From positions 98,642,001-98,706,000 of the forward strand of contig OZ231126.1 in assembly GCA_965153355.1 (NCBI GenBank): a stretch of 64,000 nucleotides of DNA. The letters are read 5' to 3'. Positions 1 through 11,435 of the stretch are shown here, in pieces. Origin of the DNA: Flaccisagitta enflata (taxonomy: Eukaryota > Chaetognatha > Sagittoidea > Aphragmophora). The first letter of the stretch is position 1. Every line of letters starts with the position of its first letter. The notes under the pieces were generated by a model that worked only from the letters and a program-made list of their open reading frames with translations, was not told where the DNA came from and did not search any database. The position numbers and the translations under genes are program-made.

Positions 1-150
1 ATGAGGTGCGTCTTCTAATATGTGATCTCCATGGCACATTTTTACTTGCCTCGTATAGGTCCTGTCTGTTTTATCCTGTCTTGTTCCTTTCTGTTCTACT
101 AGCCCCGTACTGTCAATCTCCTTTTCCGTTATCTCTGTCTGTCTATATCT

Positions 151-233
151 CTCTCTCTCTCTCTCTGACTCTCTCTCTCTCTCTGACTCTCTCTCTTTCT
201 GACTCTCTCTCTCTTTCTCTCTGACTGTTTTTC

Positions 234-322
<89 letters not shown>
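151..322. repeat. (CT)n microsatellite
   Basis: Interrupted, then pure, CT dinucleotide tract. Open frames here in any phase are artefacts of the repeat (Ser-Leu or Arg-Glu runs). Bases 1-150 show no recognisable feature. Confidence 0.97.
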
Positions 323-511
323 AGACGACTGGTCATTCAAGTGGTGAGAAAGCGATGAAACTAAATCATTTCTGACCGGTTATGGCTGTGCTTCCGCGCT
401 ATCATCATGGATGATATTTCGTTTCATGATAATCACTTCCTGAGTTACTGTAATGTCCGGTTTGTTATTATCATCATCTACATGACTGGCTGAAGACCGT
501 AGTTTGTGCAT

Positions 512-772
<261 letters not shown>

Positions 773-1076
773 CTTTGGTCAAGGTGATACTTGCGCTTAA
801 TCATGTGCTTTTTTACGCACTCAAAGGCACCCAAACTTGATCTAAAACGAGCCTTTTATATTTGTGTCTCCTAAACCTCACGAATGCTCATGAGATTCGG
901 GCCGGGATTTTTGTTATCTTTCCAAATGGCAGCGAGCATCATGCTCTATAATGAATCTTGAGAATGATACACTTCTAAGGAATTACTTGAGTAATTGAGT
1001 TCTACTCGACATGACTTTCTTCAATACCCACTTCCTAAATGCCCATTTCAACCACGACCCCTCAGCCCCTCAAACG
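773..1076. other. No feature recognised
   Basis: Unique-looking AT-rich sequence between the CT tract and the M-type repeat. I see no coding signal, RNA gene or repeat structure. Confidence 0.5.
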
Positions 1077-1195
1077 TCCTTTTTGGGCAGCGGCCCCAAA
1101 GGGCCGATGTCCTGTAGGACACAGGGGTGAATCTCCAGACGTCTGTACGTCCGTAAGTACGTCCGTACGTCCCCCCGTCCCCCCCCCCCCAAGGC
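1077..1195 (+). repeat. M-family inverted-repeat element, left end only
   Basis: Carries the motif GGGCAGCGGCCCCAAAGGG, then GTCCTGTAGGACACAGGGG, then an ACGTCC-rich tract ending in a C run. The same block begins the complete M element at 56.8 kb and, reversed, ends it. No matching right end is visible nearby, so this is a truncated copy. Confidence 0.75.
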
Positions 1196-2275
1196 CCTTC
1201 TCAGAATTAGAATACATTGCTGCTCGGTTTGTCGTAGGTTGTTATCAGCCGCGGGTGGTTTTTACCTCTCTGTCCCACTCAAATGACTGGGCAGCCCCCG
1301 ACCCATGCAAACCCGACCCTGTTAAAATTGTGAAATCGTTCTTTGTTGATAATCGATGTCTCCCACAGCGACCCTTTTTCCCCGCTATCATTCTTTCGCG
1401 TATTTACGCCCTAATGATCCTAATTTAGCGACTTTTTTAAACATTCCTTATGTTGAAACTTCTTCATGTATAAATGATATGATCCGTTTTCTTCCGCGCA
1501 AAAACTAATAATTCGTTTTTTGTAATGACCACTCCTTTAGCGACAGACTGATGTGTACCGTTTGAATCAAGCGACCATACTGTTTTTATAATTTGTGCGG
1601 AAGCATGGTGTGTCGGCTTAATGGCGTCGATAGAATAATTTATTTAAGGCGTAACTGACTGACGCAAGCCGTGTAGACAAAAGATAGGCATTGACTGACT
1701 TACTGACTGACGTCATATCATTTCTGACGCTATCCTTGATCATGTTGATTGTTTAATAAACAATGTTCGTTTGTCATAGATATTAATTTTCGATTAATCA
1801 CAGTGTGCCACCTTGTAAGGAGCATAGTGTTTCTTAATGTTCCTTTTTCTACCAGATTATCAACTTGTTGCGGGAATGGCTGGATGTGGTTCCGTTGCGT
1901 CCATGTCTGGCCGTCAGAGTGTGGCAAAAACTTTTTTAAGAATATGTAACATACAAGGCAGTGCGTCAACTTATATACGCGAACTTTCACCTGTATTTCT
2001 TTGTGCGCTTTCACGGGCCTTGTTTTGAGAACCTTTGTTGGTCTAGTCGTCCTGCCTATGTCGTTGTTTAAAAACTCACTTCTGAAATAGAAAAAAATGG
2101 CGGAAAGTATAGGACTAAACTAGGAGATGATAAGTAGAAGCCAAGGATTGTACGATATATCCTTATTTACATTACAAATACCATCGCCAATATTTTTCCC
2201 TGTGCTTATTCGTTTTTTTTTATTACTCGAGTAAAAAACATTCTTTACAGAGAAAGGGTTAATACAAGGTTTAAA
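1196..2275. other. No gene recognised
   Basis: AT-rich sequence. Short open frames (for example minus strand 1730-2014) have no recognisable domain, repeat or compositional support, so I do not call them genes. Confidence 0.5.
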
Positions 2276-2620
2276 CCCCCTGAAAACTGTAGCACCCCCA
2301 CCTATAGCCTAAACTAATTAAACTATTGAAAATCTAGGGGTAGAGAAAAATTGTTTATATCAATACAAGTGGCGTCACCAGAGTGATTTTGTTAATTTTG
2401 TTTTTAAAGTTAAGATATAGTTTGTTAAAGCATTAAAATTAACTATTATTAAAAGTATATAAAATCAATGATTTTGTGTTATAAGTATAAATTGGAGTGA
2501 AAATCGCAAAATCGCTCTGGTGGAGCTATTTATATTGTTATAAGCTTTGATTTGCATCATTAAACTAATTATTTTTGCTATAGTTTGATCTGTAAGGGGG
2601 GGTGTTACAGTGTAAGGGGG
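2276..2620. mobile_element. Foldback MITE P (345 bp)
   Basis: Ends are inverted copies: CCCCCTGAAAACTGTAGCAC on the left against CCCCCTTACACTGTAACAC read from the right. A second inverted pair lies inside (CACCAGAGTGATTTTG near 2375 and CAAAATCGCTCTGGTG near 2507). No protein is encoded. Target duplication is not clear, so superfamily is unassigned. Confidence 0.75.
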
Positions 2621-2928
2621 TTCACATCTTATATTTCTCCTTCTTCTGTACATCTGTCACTCTACCTGTTCTTTTTTTTTGCTGCGAAGTGGTAGGACAG
2701 CTAGTTCACCCATCCCATAAATTTGTTAGAGAAAGCTTTCTTGAAGTAGGGACTTCTGGTGGATGGTTTCTTCATTACTCGAGTAAAAAACATTCTTTTC
2801 ATCTGTCACTCTACCTGATCTTTTTGGCCACATGTGGTCTATAACATAGCCTTGATCGAGTAGTGAGTCGTTTGTTGTTCGTGTCAACCCTTAAAAAGCT
2901 GAAAAATTAAAGGCCACATTGTATCATA
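2621..2928. other. Short duplicated motifs, no gene
   Basis: ATTACTCGAGTAAAAAACAT occurs at about 2222 and again at about 2775, and a second short motif (CATCTGTCACTCTACCTG) is also repeated here. These suggest a local duplication around MITE P. Nothing coding is recognised. Confidence 0.5.
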
Positions 2929-3029
2929 TGTAAAAAAAAGTAAAAAGGGGACCAACCCACCGACTGACTGACCAACCAACCGATGGACCGACAAAGCAGG
3001 ATGTAGAGTCGCGCGCGCGCGACTAAAAA
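2929..3029 (+). mobile_element. A-family hairpin element, 3' end
   Basis: A-rich stretch, then GACC/GACGG-type tetranucleotides, then ACAAAGCAGGATGTAGAG and the terminal palindrome AGTCGCGCGCGCGCGACT followed by AAAAA. This is the standard 3' half of the roughly 205-bp A element (complete copy at 52.0 kb). The 5' half is missing. Confidence 0.85.
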
Positions 3030-3640
3030 TTGGAAAAACCAAAGAAATCACTCTCTAGTAAATTACATTATCTCGGGTCTGATGTTTCTAAAAATGCAAA
3101 ATATTCATCCATGTTCAAGATTTGTTATTTAGGGGATGAAAAATGTTTTTTTCAAAAATTTCGAATTTCACAATTTGGAATAGAAAAACTTACAAAATTG
3201 ATACTTAAAATCATTTAATTGTTACAAAATTTGGAATGCCAAAGGTTTAGTACGTTCTTTGACTATTATTCAAATTACATGATTTTACTCCTATGGGAAG
3301 AACCCCAAATGAATTTTTCAAAATGAAATCTCCTTTTTTTCGAAATTCAATTGTCAGCTGACATTTTTTAAAAGGAACCTGATAAACACATCTAAAATGC
3401 TAAAAATGATGTGGCAAAAGTTTTGTATTAGTGTCAGATAGATATGAACAGCCCTTCAAAAAAAAATTGACCATATTTTAAAAATTGTGTTAGTAATAAT
3501 GCAGCAAAGATACCTCTTCAAAACAATTCTTTAAGAATGGGCTCACATAGCACATGTCAAAACAGATTTTTGGTCAAGAATGGACAATTTCAATTCATGA
3601 AAAAAAATGATGCAAAAAAGTAATGATTGATCTTTTATTC
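3030..3640. other. AT-rich, nothing recognised
   Basis: Low-complexity AT-rich sequence downstream of the RT pseudogene (which reads leftward). Possibly part of the retrotransposon 3' untranslated region, but no polyA tail or 3' repeat is visible to prove it. Confidence 0.4.
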
Positions 3641-3684
3641 GTCAGGAAAATGACAGAGCACACAAAAGACATACAGTGATCAAG

Positions 3685-4371
3685 CTAATTCTTCGTTGAT
3701 GTGTTTCCAGAGAGTTGATGTGTTTCCAGAGAGTGGTTGCGTAGATAGCGGAAGTTGTTGAAGAAGTTCCGCCTCCTTGTAGCGAAGATCGTGTAGAGAT
3801 CCTGATATCCGAGTTGTTGACGAAGAGAACGGATGCTCTCCCAGCGGTGGTAGGAGAAGATGCGTCGAATTGAGTCATTTAGTGCAACATTGCATTCATT
3901 CATATCCGAGTATGAAAACTGCTTTATTTCAGCAGCATAGGTTAGGATAGGGACCGAGAATGAGTACAGCATTTTCACAGAGATCTGCTCATTCATTTTA
4001 TCAAGAGCTGAAAGGACCGAGTTTGCTGATCGACGAAAAGCAGCAATATCTGACTTACTTGACAGAGAAAATACTTTGCCACTTTTAACAAGACAGCCAA
4101 GATAACGCCATTCATTGACGTACTGTATCGTATCGTGATAGAGTGAAAGATTAATAGGGTGAAGAGAATCATGTCCATTTCCAAAAAGCATAGATTTCGT
4201 CTTTTTTGCATCAAAAGAAAGACTATGTTCATCACAATATTTTTCACGTATACGTATCATCTTCTGCATTGCGCTTCTTGTAGGAGCAAGTAACGTGAGA
4301 TCATCAGCATACATAATTGTCATAATTGATCCTAGGTAAAGTGAGTCAATGTGACACCCAAAGCCACTTTC
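3685..4371 (-). pseudogene. Non-LTR retrotransposon reverse transcriptase, C-terminal half
   Basis: The minus-strand frame reads through the RT catalytic block: a GCHIDSLYLGS segment, then YADDLTLLAPTRSAMQKM (the YADD metal-binding box of RT motif C), a KTKSMLFG segment, a WRYLGC segment (thumb-proximal) and a C-terminal VALNDSIRRIFSYHRWES region. In-frame coding continues upstream of the first ATG (4323) to about 4371, where it stops abruptly against the 3' end of element GE1. The matching N-terminal RT half lies at 6758-7095, so one RT gene was interrupted. The C-terminus contains a duplicated 18-bp motif (GATGTGTTTCCAGAGAGT on the plus strand). Function in life: target-primed reverse transcription of the element RNA. 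I do not assign a clade. The RT family identification is firm; this copy is not functional. Confidence 0.88.
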
Positions 4372-4379
4372 TTGTCCCC

Positions 4380-5088
4380 GACGAACAGTTTTCGTCGGTG
4401 ACTATGAAGTAGCAGTGATGTGTAGTCTGTTTGTTTGTTTGTCTGTCTGTCTGTCTGTTTAAAATCCTCTCATATTTTTGGAACCAGACTTCAGAATTTT
4501 ATGAAACTTTGCTGGTGTTGTTTATAGGTCAATAGGGGCTTGTGTACCAATTTTCTACCCTTTGCCTATTATTTTTATGGTAATATTTTACTGGACTAAG
4601 GCGATTTACATAGGCAGAGGGTAGTAAACTTATGTGAATTTTTTTAAAATTTGGTATACAAGTAAGGGTCACTGAATAAGCAGCCCCTGCAAAATTTGAA
4701 TTAAATCTGAGATTCATGAGATATTAGCTAATTTATTTATGTAGTAATATGTTACTGGGACTTAGGCGATTTACATAGGCAGAGGGTAGTAAACTTATGT
4801 GAATTTTTTTTAATTTTGGTATACAAGTAGAGGATAGTAAATAAACAACCCCTGCAAAATTCGAATTAAATCTGAAGCCTGGTTTATGAGATATTAGCTT
4901 ATTTATGTAGTAATATGTTACAAGGACTTAAGCAGTTTTCATAGGCAAAGGGTAGTAAAATTTATGAATTTTTTTAAAACTTAGTAAACAGGTAAATAAT
5001 GTCAATTAAACAGCTCCTGCAAAATTCGATTTAAATCTGAAGTCTGGTTTATGAGATATAAACTTATTTATGTAGTAATATATTACTG
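4380..5088 (-). repeat. E repeat array (~170-bp unit)
   Basis: Tandem units, each carrying GTAGTAATATGTTAC, CAGAGGGTAGTAAA, GGTATACAAGTA and CCTGCAAAATT(T/C)GAATTAAATC. They form the 3' body of the GE elements, comparable in position to the core repeats of pearl/DINE-type elements. Another E block follows at 5885-6178. Confidence 0.88.
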
Positions 5089-5384
5089 CATTTGTATATT
5101 CTTGAGTTTCCCCGGTGAGAATCAAAAGGTCTGGAGATAGGGAAGGAAATCAAGAGGGAAAGAAGAGAAATTAGTCGGGGAAAATATAAGCTTTTTCTGA
5201 TCACAAATCGCCAAAACTCGATTAGTAAGCAGCGATTTAACCTTTATTTTAAACCTTATTTACATGGTTTATTCTTTATGGGAAAAAATCGTGGATATAA
5301 GAGCATGGCACGACGCGTCGCGGGAAGAAAATCAAAGGCAGGGGGGAAAAAAATCGAAAAGCGACTCAAGAATATACACCCCTG
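5089..5384. mobile_element. hAT-like MITE L1 (296 bp)
   Basis: Flanked by a perfect 8-bp duplication TATTACTG (5081-5088 and 5385-5392). Termini are inverted: CATTTGTATATTCTTGAGT on the left and CAGGGGTGTATATTCTTGAG read from the right. The parallel E copy at 6160-6180 lacks the insertion and reads straight through, giving the empty site. The 8-bp duplication and CA-starting TIR fit the hAT superfamily. No transposase. Related copies: 45.3 and 52.3 kb. Confidence 0.85.
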
Positions 5385-5399
5385 TATTACTGTTGTGGG

Positions 5400-5544
<145 letters not shown>

Positions 5545-5639
5545 TGTGTGTTTTTTCTTCCCGTGAACTGTTTTAAAAACAGATATTGCTAATATTGCAT
5601 AAAATAACCCATGCCCTTCCTCTAAAAAAAGGTTTGCCG

Positions 5640-5815
5640 TCAAGGACCAAGGTTTGCCTTCTTGGACTTCAGTGTTTAATGTTCACGGTATGCCGTCATG
5701 GACTTAAAGGTATGCCGTCATGGACTGAAAGGTATGCTGTCATGGACTTAAAGGTATGCCGTCATGGACTTTAAGGTATGCCGTCATGGACTGTAAGGTA
5801 TGCATGCCATCATGG
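5640..5815. repeat. 22-bp minisatellite
   Basis: Tandem units of the type GGTATGCCGTCATGGACTTAAA with small length changes. The same unit recurs at 6375-6525 in the same GE1 element. Confidence 0.9.
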
Positions 5816-5884
5816 ATATCAATTATTTTTTTAAAAAAAATTTTCAAAAAAAATCTTTTTTTTTTGAAATTTTTTTTTTTTTTT

Positions 5885-6178
5885 TGAGTTTTTTTTAATT
5901 TGGTATACAAGTAGAGGATAGTAAATAAACAACCCCTGCGAAATTCGAATTAAATCTGAAGCCTGGTTTATGAGATATTAGCTTATTTATGTAGTAATAT
6001 GTTACTAGGACTTAAGCAGTTTGCATAGGCAAAGGGTAGGAAAAGTTTATGAATTTTTTAAAAACTTAGTAAACAGGTTAATAATGTCAATTAAACAGCT
6101 CCTGCAAAATTCGATTTAAATCTGAAGTCTGGTTTATGAGATATAAACTTATTTATGTAGTAATATATTACTGTTGTG
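5885..6178 (-). repeat. E repeat block, second copy in GE1
   Basis: Nearly identical to 4810-5095, including the GTAGTAATATATTACTG end that is split by MITE L1 in the first copy. Shows an internal duplication of the E repeat plus downstream CA tract. Confidence 0.85.
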
Positions 6179-6183
6179 GGAGT

Positions 6184-6271
6184 ACACACACACACACGCA
6201 CACACACACACGCACACACACACAAAAAGGTGTGCCGTCAAGGACTCCAAGGACCAAGGTTTGCCTTCACA

Positions 6272-6310
<39 letters not shown>

Positions 6311-6525
6311 TCCTCTAAAAAAAGTTTTGCCGTCAAGGACTCCAAGGACCAAGGTTTGCCTACTCCAGACTGATGTTTAATGTTCAAGAGTGCATGCCAT
6401 CATGAACTTAAGAGTGTGCCGTCATGGACTTTAAGGTATGCCGTCATGGACATAAAGGTATGCCGTCATGGATTTAAAGGTATGCCGTCATCGACTTAAA
6501 GGTATGCAGTCATGGATTTAGGTAA
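6184..6525. repeat. (CA)n tracts and 22-bp minisatellite
   Basis: Two CA tracts (about 6184-6224 and 6272-6307) separated by copies of GTCAAGGACTCCAAGGACCA, then a further run of the 22-bp GTATGCCGTCATGGACTTAA unit. All belong to the interior of GE1. Confidence 0.9.
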
Positions 6526-6688
6526 ATTTTTTTTGAAATTTTTTTTTTTTTGTAATTTCTTTTTATTCTTTTTGAAATTTTTATTTTTTTTTTTTTTTTG
6601 AATTTTTTTTTGAAATTTTAAAAAAATTTTTTTCAATTTTTTTTTGAATTTTTTTTTTTTTTTTTATTTTTGTAGTGTATCTTCTCGA

Positions 6689-6751
6689 GTCGCGTTTACG
6701 CGACGAGAAAGCTTCAAAAATTACAGTCCCCAGGGACTGTAATTTTGAAGC
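6689..6751. repeat. Twin hairpins at the 5' end of GE1
   Basis: A GTCGCG/CGCGAC hairpin (6689-6704) and a long palindrome AGCTTCAAAAATTACAGTCC / GGACTGTAATTTTGAAGCT (6710-6752). The same pair opens GE2, GE3 and GE4, with the first hairpin changed to GTTGCGT/ACGCAAC, a compensated change. Confidence 0.85.
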
Positions 6752-6757
6752 TTTTTT

Positions 6758-7095
6758 AATTGAGTAAATCATCTACAAATACTGTAAATAAATTGGGGCT
6801 AAGAATACCTCCTTGTTTTACGCCGGAAGTGAAAGAAAATGGTGCACTAAAGGTTGATAGCCAGCGAACTCTACTTGTTAAATTGGATAACCAGTAAACC
6901 AGTAAGTTGATAAAGCATAATGGAACTCCTCGTTCAATTGGTTAAGAAAAAAGAGCTTTATGGGGAACCTTATCAAAGGCTTTACTACAATCAAGGAATG
7001 TTACAAATACATTTGATCCTTGCTTTGTTAAATAGTCAACAGTTTCATTTAAAACAAATAAAGCGTGACTGCAAGAGTGCTTTTTGCAGGCCAGT
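6758..7095 (-). pseudogene. Non-LTR retrotransposon reverse transcriptase, N-terminal half
   Basis: Minus-strand translation gives HALFVLNETVDYL, then FVTFLDCSKAFDKVPHKAL (RT motif A, metal-binding Asp), then GVKQGGILSPNLFTVFVDDL (motif B, substrate and template contacts). One in-frame stop lies between A and B. The frame ends at the GE1 edge exactly where the C-terminal half (ending 4371) needs to join. Upstream, the coding sequence is cut by an F-family fragment at about 7095. A dead, doubly interrupted RT. Confidence 0.87.
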
Positions 7096-7169
7096 CAGGC
7101 CGCTCCCATCAAAGTGAGCAACAGAAAAACAATGGGCACATGCCAAATCTTGTTTTAAAAAGGAGAGAG

Positions 7170-7224
<55 letters not shown>

Positions 7225-7430
7225 AGAAAGGTAAAACAGAAGGAAAGATGAAGTAGAGGGAAAGAAAGAAGAAGAAAGAAAAGAAAAAGAAAGAGAGAAA
7301 AAGAAAAAGAAAAAAAAGAAAGTATAAAGAGAAAAAAATAAGCTGAAAAAGTCATATGACCAAAGTGTGCATAAAAACGATATATAAACACAAGTGAAAG
7401 GAAAAAGGAGTCACACATATCATTTAGTCG
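7082..7430 (-). mobile_element. F-family (hAT-like) fragment with purine tract
   Basis: On the minus strand it reads TTTGATGGGAGCGGCCTGAC next to TTTTTCTGTTG, matching the right part of the complete F1 element at 58.9-60.6 kb, followed by a GA/GAAA tract as in F1. The terminal CAGGGCTG end is missing. It truncates the RT pseudogene. Confidence 0.65.
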
Positions 7431-8214
7431 TGCCACCCATATTTACATTGTAATAGACAAAGGAGAAAGAAGAAGCTCTATACTTTACTGTAGGAAAGTA
7501 GAGTTGGCACGACTATAAATAGTAAATCTCACATGTTTCTCTAGTTCTCAAGTTGTTTGCGGTGCATGGTCTGGTTATATGTCCGGATTGGCATTTCCAA
7601 AGTAGGTTGATACCGACCCCCCCACTTTAGATGCTTTTGAATAAAAAACCTCCCATCTACCACTTCTCTTATTGGTCCATTCTTATTTCAGGCTGACGGT
7701 CCAACCCCCGAAGTAGTAATTTTTCAAAGTGTGTTTTATCTGGCTTTCTTATAGTTACCATCAAACTTGATGTCTTAGGAGTCAGTAAAAAGGTTTCGTT
7801 TTGCTTAGCAGCTTATAAATTTGCTGTGAGCGCCAGTTAAATTAAGGTTTACAAATTGAGTGGAATCCAAATAAAATCGACCAGTTTAAGGACAATTTAA
7901 TCACTACGCTTGACTCGTTTCTTTAAGAATCATGTTCTTGCATCGAATTTTACCTCTAAGTCTCTGTACCAAGTTTCAACTAAAGCGGAAAAAAAAATCC
8001 AAGCCATATCAGTTTTTCCCAAATTTGGCCTAATTTTGACCAGTTTTTGGCCAATTTGGCCAGTAGATATTTTTCTTAACCAATAACATTATAGTTCAGC
8101 GATAGATAATACTCTCGTGAGTATCTATTTCAAATTACATCCAAATCGGAAGATAACTTGAATTTTTATCGCTGTTTTAGCGCATTAATGTCATGATTTT
8201 GACCCTCGCGCTCG
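7431..8214. other. No gene recognised
   Basis: Mixed sequence without long open frames, hairpins or repeats that I can identify. Confidence 0.5.
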
Positions 8215-8243
8215 AGCGTCGAAACGTCGAAACCGTGTTAATT
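8215..8243 (+). repeat. 29-bp direct repeat, copy 1
   Basis: AGCGTCGAAACGTCGAAACC plus GTGTTAATT; an identical 29-bp copy lies at 8992-9020. Copy 1 immediately abuts MITE O. Significance unknown. Confidence 0.85.
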
Positions 8244-8244
8244 C

Positions 8245-8444
8245 CTATGCCGGATCAACAAATAGGCTAAAAAAGCTATAGCTTAGGCCCAGCCTCAGGG
8301 CCACACCACCAACACCCACCCTTAGAAAAAAAAGAAGAAAGAAAAAAAAATAAAAAAGAAAAGGAAGAAAAAGAAAAGAAAGAAGAAAAAGAATGAGAAA
8401 AGATAGAAAGAATGAAGAATAGAAAGAATGAAGAATGAAAAGAA

Positions 8445-8496
<52 letters not shown>

Positions 8497-8508
8497 AAAA
8501 GAAAAAAA

Positions 8509-8551
<43 letters not shown>

Positions 8552-8797
8552 TTGATAAATTTAACTGTAATAGAAATATCATATTTTGTTATTTCATCTG
8601 TTTTAAGTTCTTTAAATATGTCACTTTTAGGCAGACAGGAAGTTGCGCATGTTGGATAAAATTTCAATCAACTGGTTTTGAGTCATTGAGTAAACAAAGT
8701 GGGGGGGGGGCAAAAGGGGGTTAACAGGGGGGCAAAGATGGGGGTTAGGGGGCCCCGCGCCCAGCTTAGGGCCCCGCGCCTTGTTGATCCGGCTTAG
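8245..8797. mobile_element. hAT-like MITE O (553 bp) with GAAA tract
   Basis: Perfect 8-bp duplication GTTAATTC at 8237-8244 and 8798-8805. Termini: CTATGCCGGATCAACAA left, CTAAGCCGGATCAACAA read from the right. Interior holds a (GAAA)n array (about 8430-8551) and G-rich sequence; no transposase. The duplication length points to hAT-type transposition. Confidence 0.9.
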
Positions 8798-8805
8798 GTT
8801 AATTC

Positions 8806-9452
8806 TGAAGCATCTTTTAATTTTTACATGAAGCCAGAGGTCGGAAAGGATACCAATCAACGCGAAAACAGCTTGAGCCATTCATAATATGCAAACTTAG
8901 AGCGGAAAACTATTTTTATCGAATTTAGGGGTCAATTCATAGTTAGTCACATGGAAAACAGTGAGCGGACATAGACGGGACAATTTAAAAGCGTCGAAAC
9001 GTCGAAACCGTGTTAATTACCAAAGGAAAATGCCGCTCTTATTCCGACAGATTGGGACATCGGAATTTCTTGAAAATTCATTTGGGCAAAGCTAATGTTC
9101 TCTACAATCTAAGTAACAAGTAATACTCTCCGAGAAATGATTATACATTTAATAATTCAATATATTTCATTAATAATGTTTATTCTCTCTTAAACAGTGA
9201 ATTTTCACGTCTATCCCATTTGAGCAGTGTCGTCAAATTGGTCAATCTTTGAGGTTTTTTAGTCTTTTTTTTTCCACGGCCTTGACCATGTGGTCGTTTT
9301 AGATTAACAAAACACAAAGTTTGTCCATATTATATGTATTTCATGGTTATAACCTATAATTTTACTAAGTGTTACAATTTGTTACATGAAAAAAGCTTGT
9401 TTTTCCTCATTTTAAAGCTAATGTATAATTTTTTCGCGTATTTTTACATGAA
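8806..9452. other. No gene recognised
   Basis: Contains the second copy of the 29-bp repeat (8992-9020). Otherwise AT-rich sequence with no supported feature. Confidence 0.5.
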
Positions 9453-9539
9453 TTTTTAGTCGCGTGCACGCGACTACAACCCGCTCCGTCCGTCGGTAAC
9501 ACTTTGCTTTTTTGCGCCTTTTTAGGTCGTCTGGAGTTA

Positions 9540-9880
9540 TTTTGAGTCATTTTTGTTGTTTTAGGGTATTGGTTGCTTTTAGTCATTTGGTCATTTTTAG
9601 TAATATTTGGTCATTTAGTCATTTTGATCATTTTGGTCATTTTTGGTCATTTAGTCATTATTAGTCATTTTAGTCATTTAGTCATTTTAGTCTTTTTTAG
9701 TCTTTGGTCTTTTTAGTCTTTAGTCTTTTGGTCTTTTTGGTCATTTTTTGGTCATTTGGTCATTTTGGTATTTTGGTCATTTTAGTCATTTCAGTCATTT
9801 TGGTCATTTTTAGTCTGTGCAGTCACTAATACAGTCTATTTGGTCTATTTTAGTCATTATGGTCATTTGTAGTTGAAATC
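9540..9880 (-). repeat. (AGTCATTTT)n minisatellite, degenerate
   Basis: Short units AGTCATTT, GGTCATTT and AGTCTTTT of 8-10 bp. The same motif fills the small A2 elements at 29.5 and 30.0 kb, so it is the ancestral interior of the subfamily. Confidence 0.9.
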
Positions 9881-9889
9881 TGTGGACTA

Positions 9890-10910
9890 AAGTCTGCTTC
9901 AATTTAAAAGTCTATGATTAAGAACATCCTGCTGATTTAAAATCTGCTGGTTAAAAGTCTGCTGATTAAGTCTGCTGGTTAAAGTCTGCTGGTTAAAGTC
10001 TGCTGGTTAAAGTCTGCTGGTTGAAGTCTGCTAGTTAAAGTCTGCTGGTTAAAGTTCACTGGTTAAAGTCTGCTGGTTAAAGTCTGCTGGTTAAAGTCTG
10101 CTGGTTAAAGTCTGCTGGTTAAAGTCTGCTAGTTAAAATCTGCTAGTTAAAGTCTGCTAGTTAAAGTCTGCTGGTTAAAGTCTCTGCTGGTTGAAATCTG
10201 CTGGTTAAAATCTGCTGGTTAATCTGCTGGTTTAAAAGTCTGCTGGTTAAAGTCTGCTGGTTAAAATCTGCTGGTTAAAGTCTGCTAGTTAAAGTCTACT
10301 GGTTAAAGTCTGCTAATTAAAATCTGCTAGTTAAAGTCTGCTAGTTAAAGTCTGCTGGTTAAAATCTACTTAATTTAAATCTATTCAGTTAAAAGAATCT
10401 GCTGGTTAAAGTCTGCTGATTAAAAATGCTGACTGGTTAAGTCTGCTAGTTAAAATCTATAGTTAAAATCTGCTGGTTAAATCTACTAATTAAATCTACT
10501 GAATTAAAATCTATAATTAAATCTGCTAATTAAATCTGCTAATTCAAATCTGCTAATTCAAAAATCTCATAGTTTAAAAGGTCTTGGCAGTTTAAGGTCT
10601 GCTTTTAGTTAAAGGTCTGCTGGAGTGGAGAGGAGTGACCGGTTGGGTTGCGGCAGGATGGGATCTTAACTTGGTTTGATCTTGGTTTAGTCTTGCTGGT
10701 TCAGTTGCTTGATTTGGGAGTCTTAGCTGGTTTCGTCTGCTGGTTTAGAATTTTATGGTTAAGTCTGCTGGTTTTAAAATGTGATGGGTATGGTTTTAGT
10801 CTGCTGGATAAAGTCTGCTGGTTTAAGTCTGCTGGTATAGCTCTTAGTTTAAGTCTGCTTCGTTTAAGTCTACTGGTCTTATAGTTTAATTCTGCTGGTT
10901 TAAGTCTGCT
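9890..10910. repeat. 14-bp minisatellite GTCTGCTGGTTAAA
   Basis: Tens of units of GTCTGCTGGTTAAA with AG/GG and AA variants, decaying toward 10.5-10.9 kb into longer, irregular units. Second stage of the evolving array. Confidence 0.93.
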
Positions 10911-11435
10911 GGTTAAAATGATATTAAAGTTAAGTATGGTTTAAGTCTGGTTTAGAGTTCGAGTCTGGTTTTAAGTCTGGTTTTAAGTCTGGTTTAAGTC
11001 TGGTTTTAGTATGGTTAAAGTATGGTTTAAGTATGGTTTAAGTATGGTTAAAGTCTGGATTAAGTCTTGTTTATGTCTGGTTTAAGTCTGGTTGGTCCTG
11101 GTTTAAGTCTGGTTTAAGACTGGTTTAAGACTGGTTCATGTCTGATTTATGTCTGGTTTAGGTCTGGGTTAAGTCTGTTTTAGGTCTGGTCTATGTCTGG
11201 TTTTTGTCTGGTTTATGATTTAGAGTCTGATTTGGTCTGGTTTGGTCTGGTTTGGTCTGGTTTGGTCTGGTTTTGGTCTGGTTTGGTCTGGTTTGATCTG
11301 GTTTGGTCTGGTTTAGTCTGGTTTGAAGTCTGGTTTGAATCTGGTTTGAGAGTCTGGTTTGAGAATCTGGTTTGAGTCTGGTTTAGTCTGGTTTAGTCTG
11401 GTTTGAGTCTGGTTTTGTGTCTAGTTTGTCGGGTT
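10911..11435. repeat. 10-11-bp minisatellite AAGTCTGGTTT and GGTCTGGTTT
   Basis: Shorter unit clearly related to the preceding one (GTCTG.GGTT retained). A subarray of GTTTGGTCTG lies near 11230-11330. Confidence 0.93.

Noticed and set aside
1039-1428. 129-codon plus-strand frame
   Set aside because: Its first half is the M-family repeat including a C run; no domain in the rest.
9453-9480. Calling the A family canonical Helitrons from the hairpin plus CTAA ending
   Set aside because: The palindrome touches the CTAA directly, the flanks are A runs rather than A/T, and no TC start or Rep/helicase is present. Similarity to helentron-associated elements is kept as a hypothesis only.
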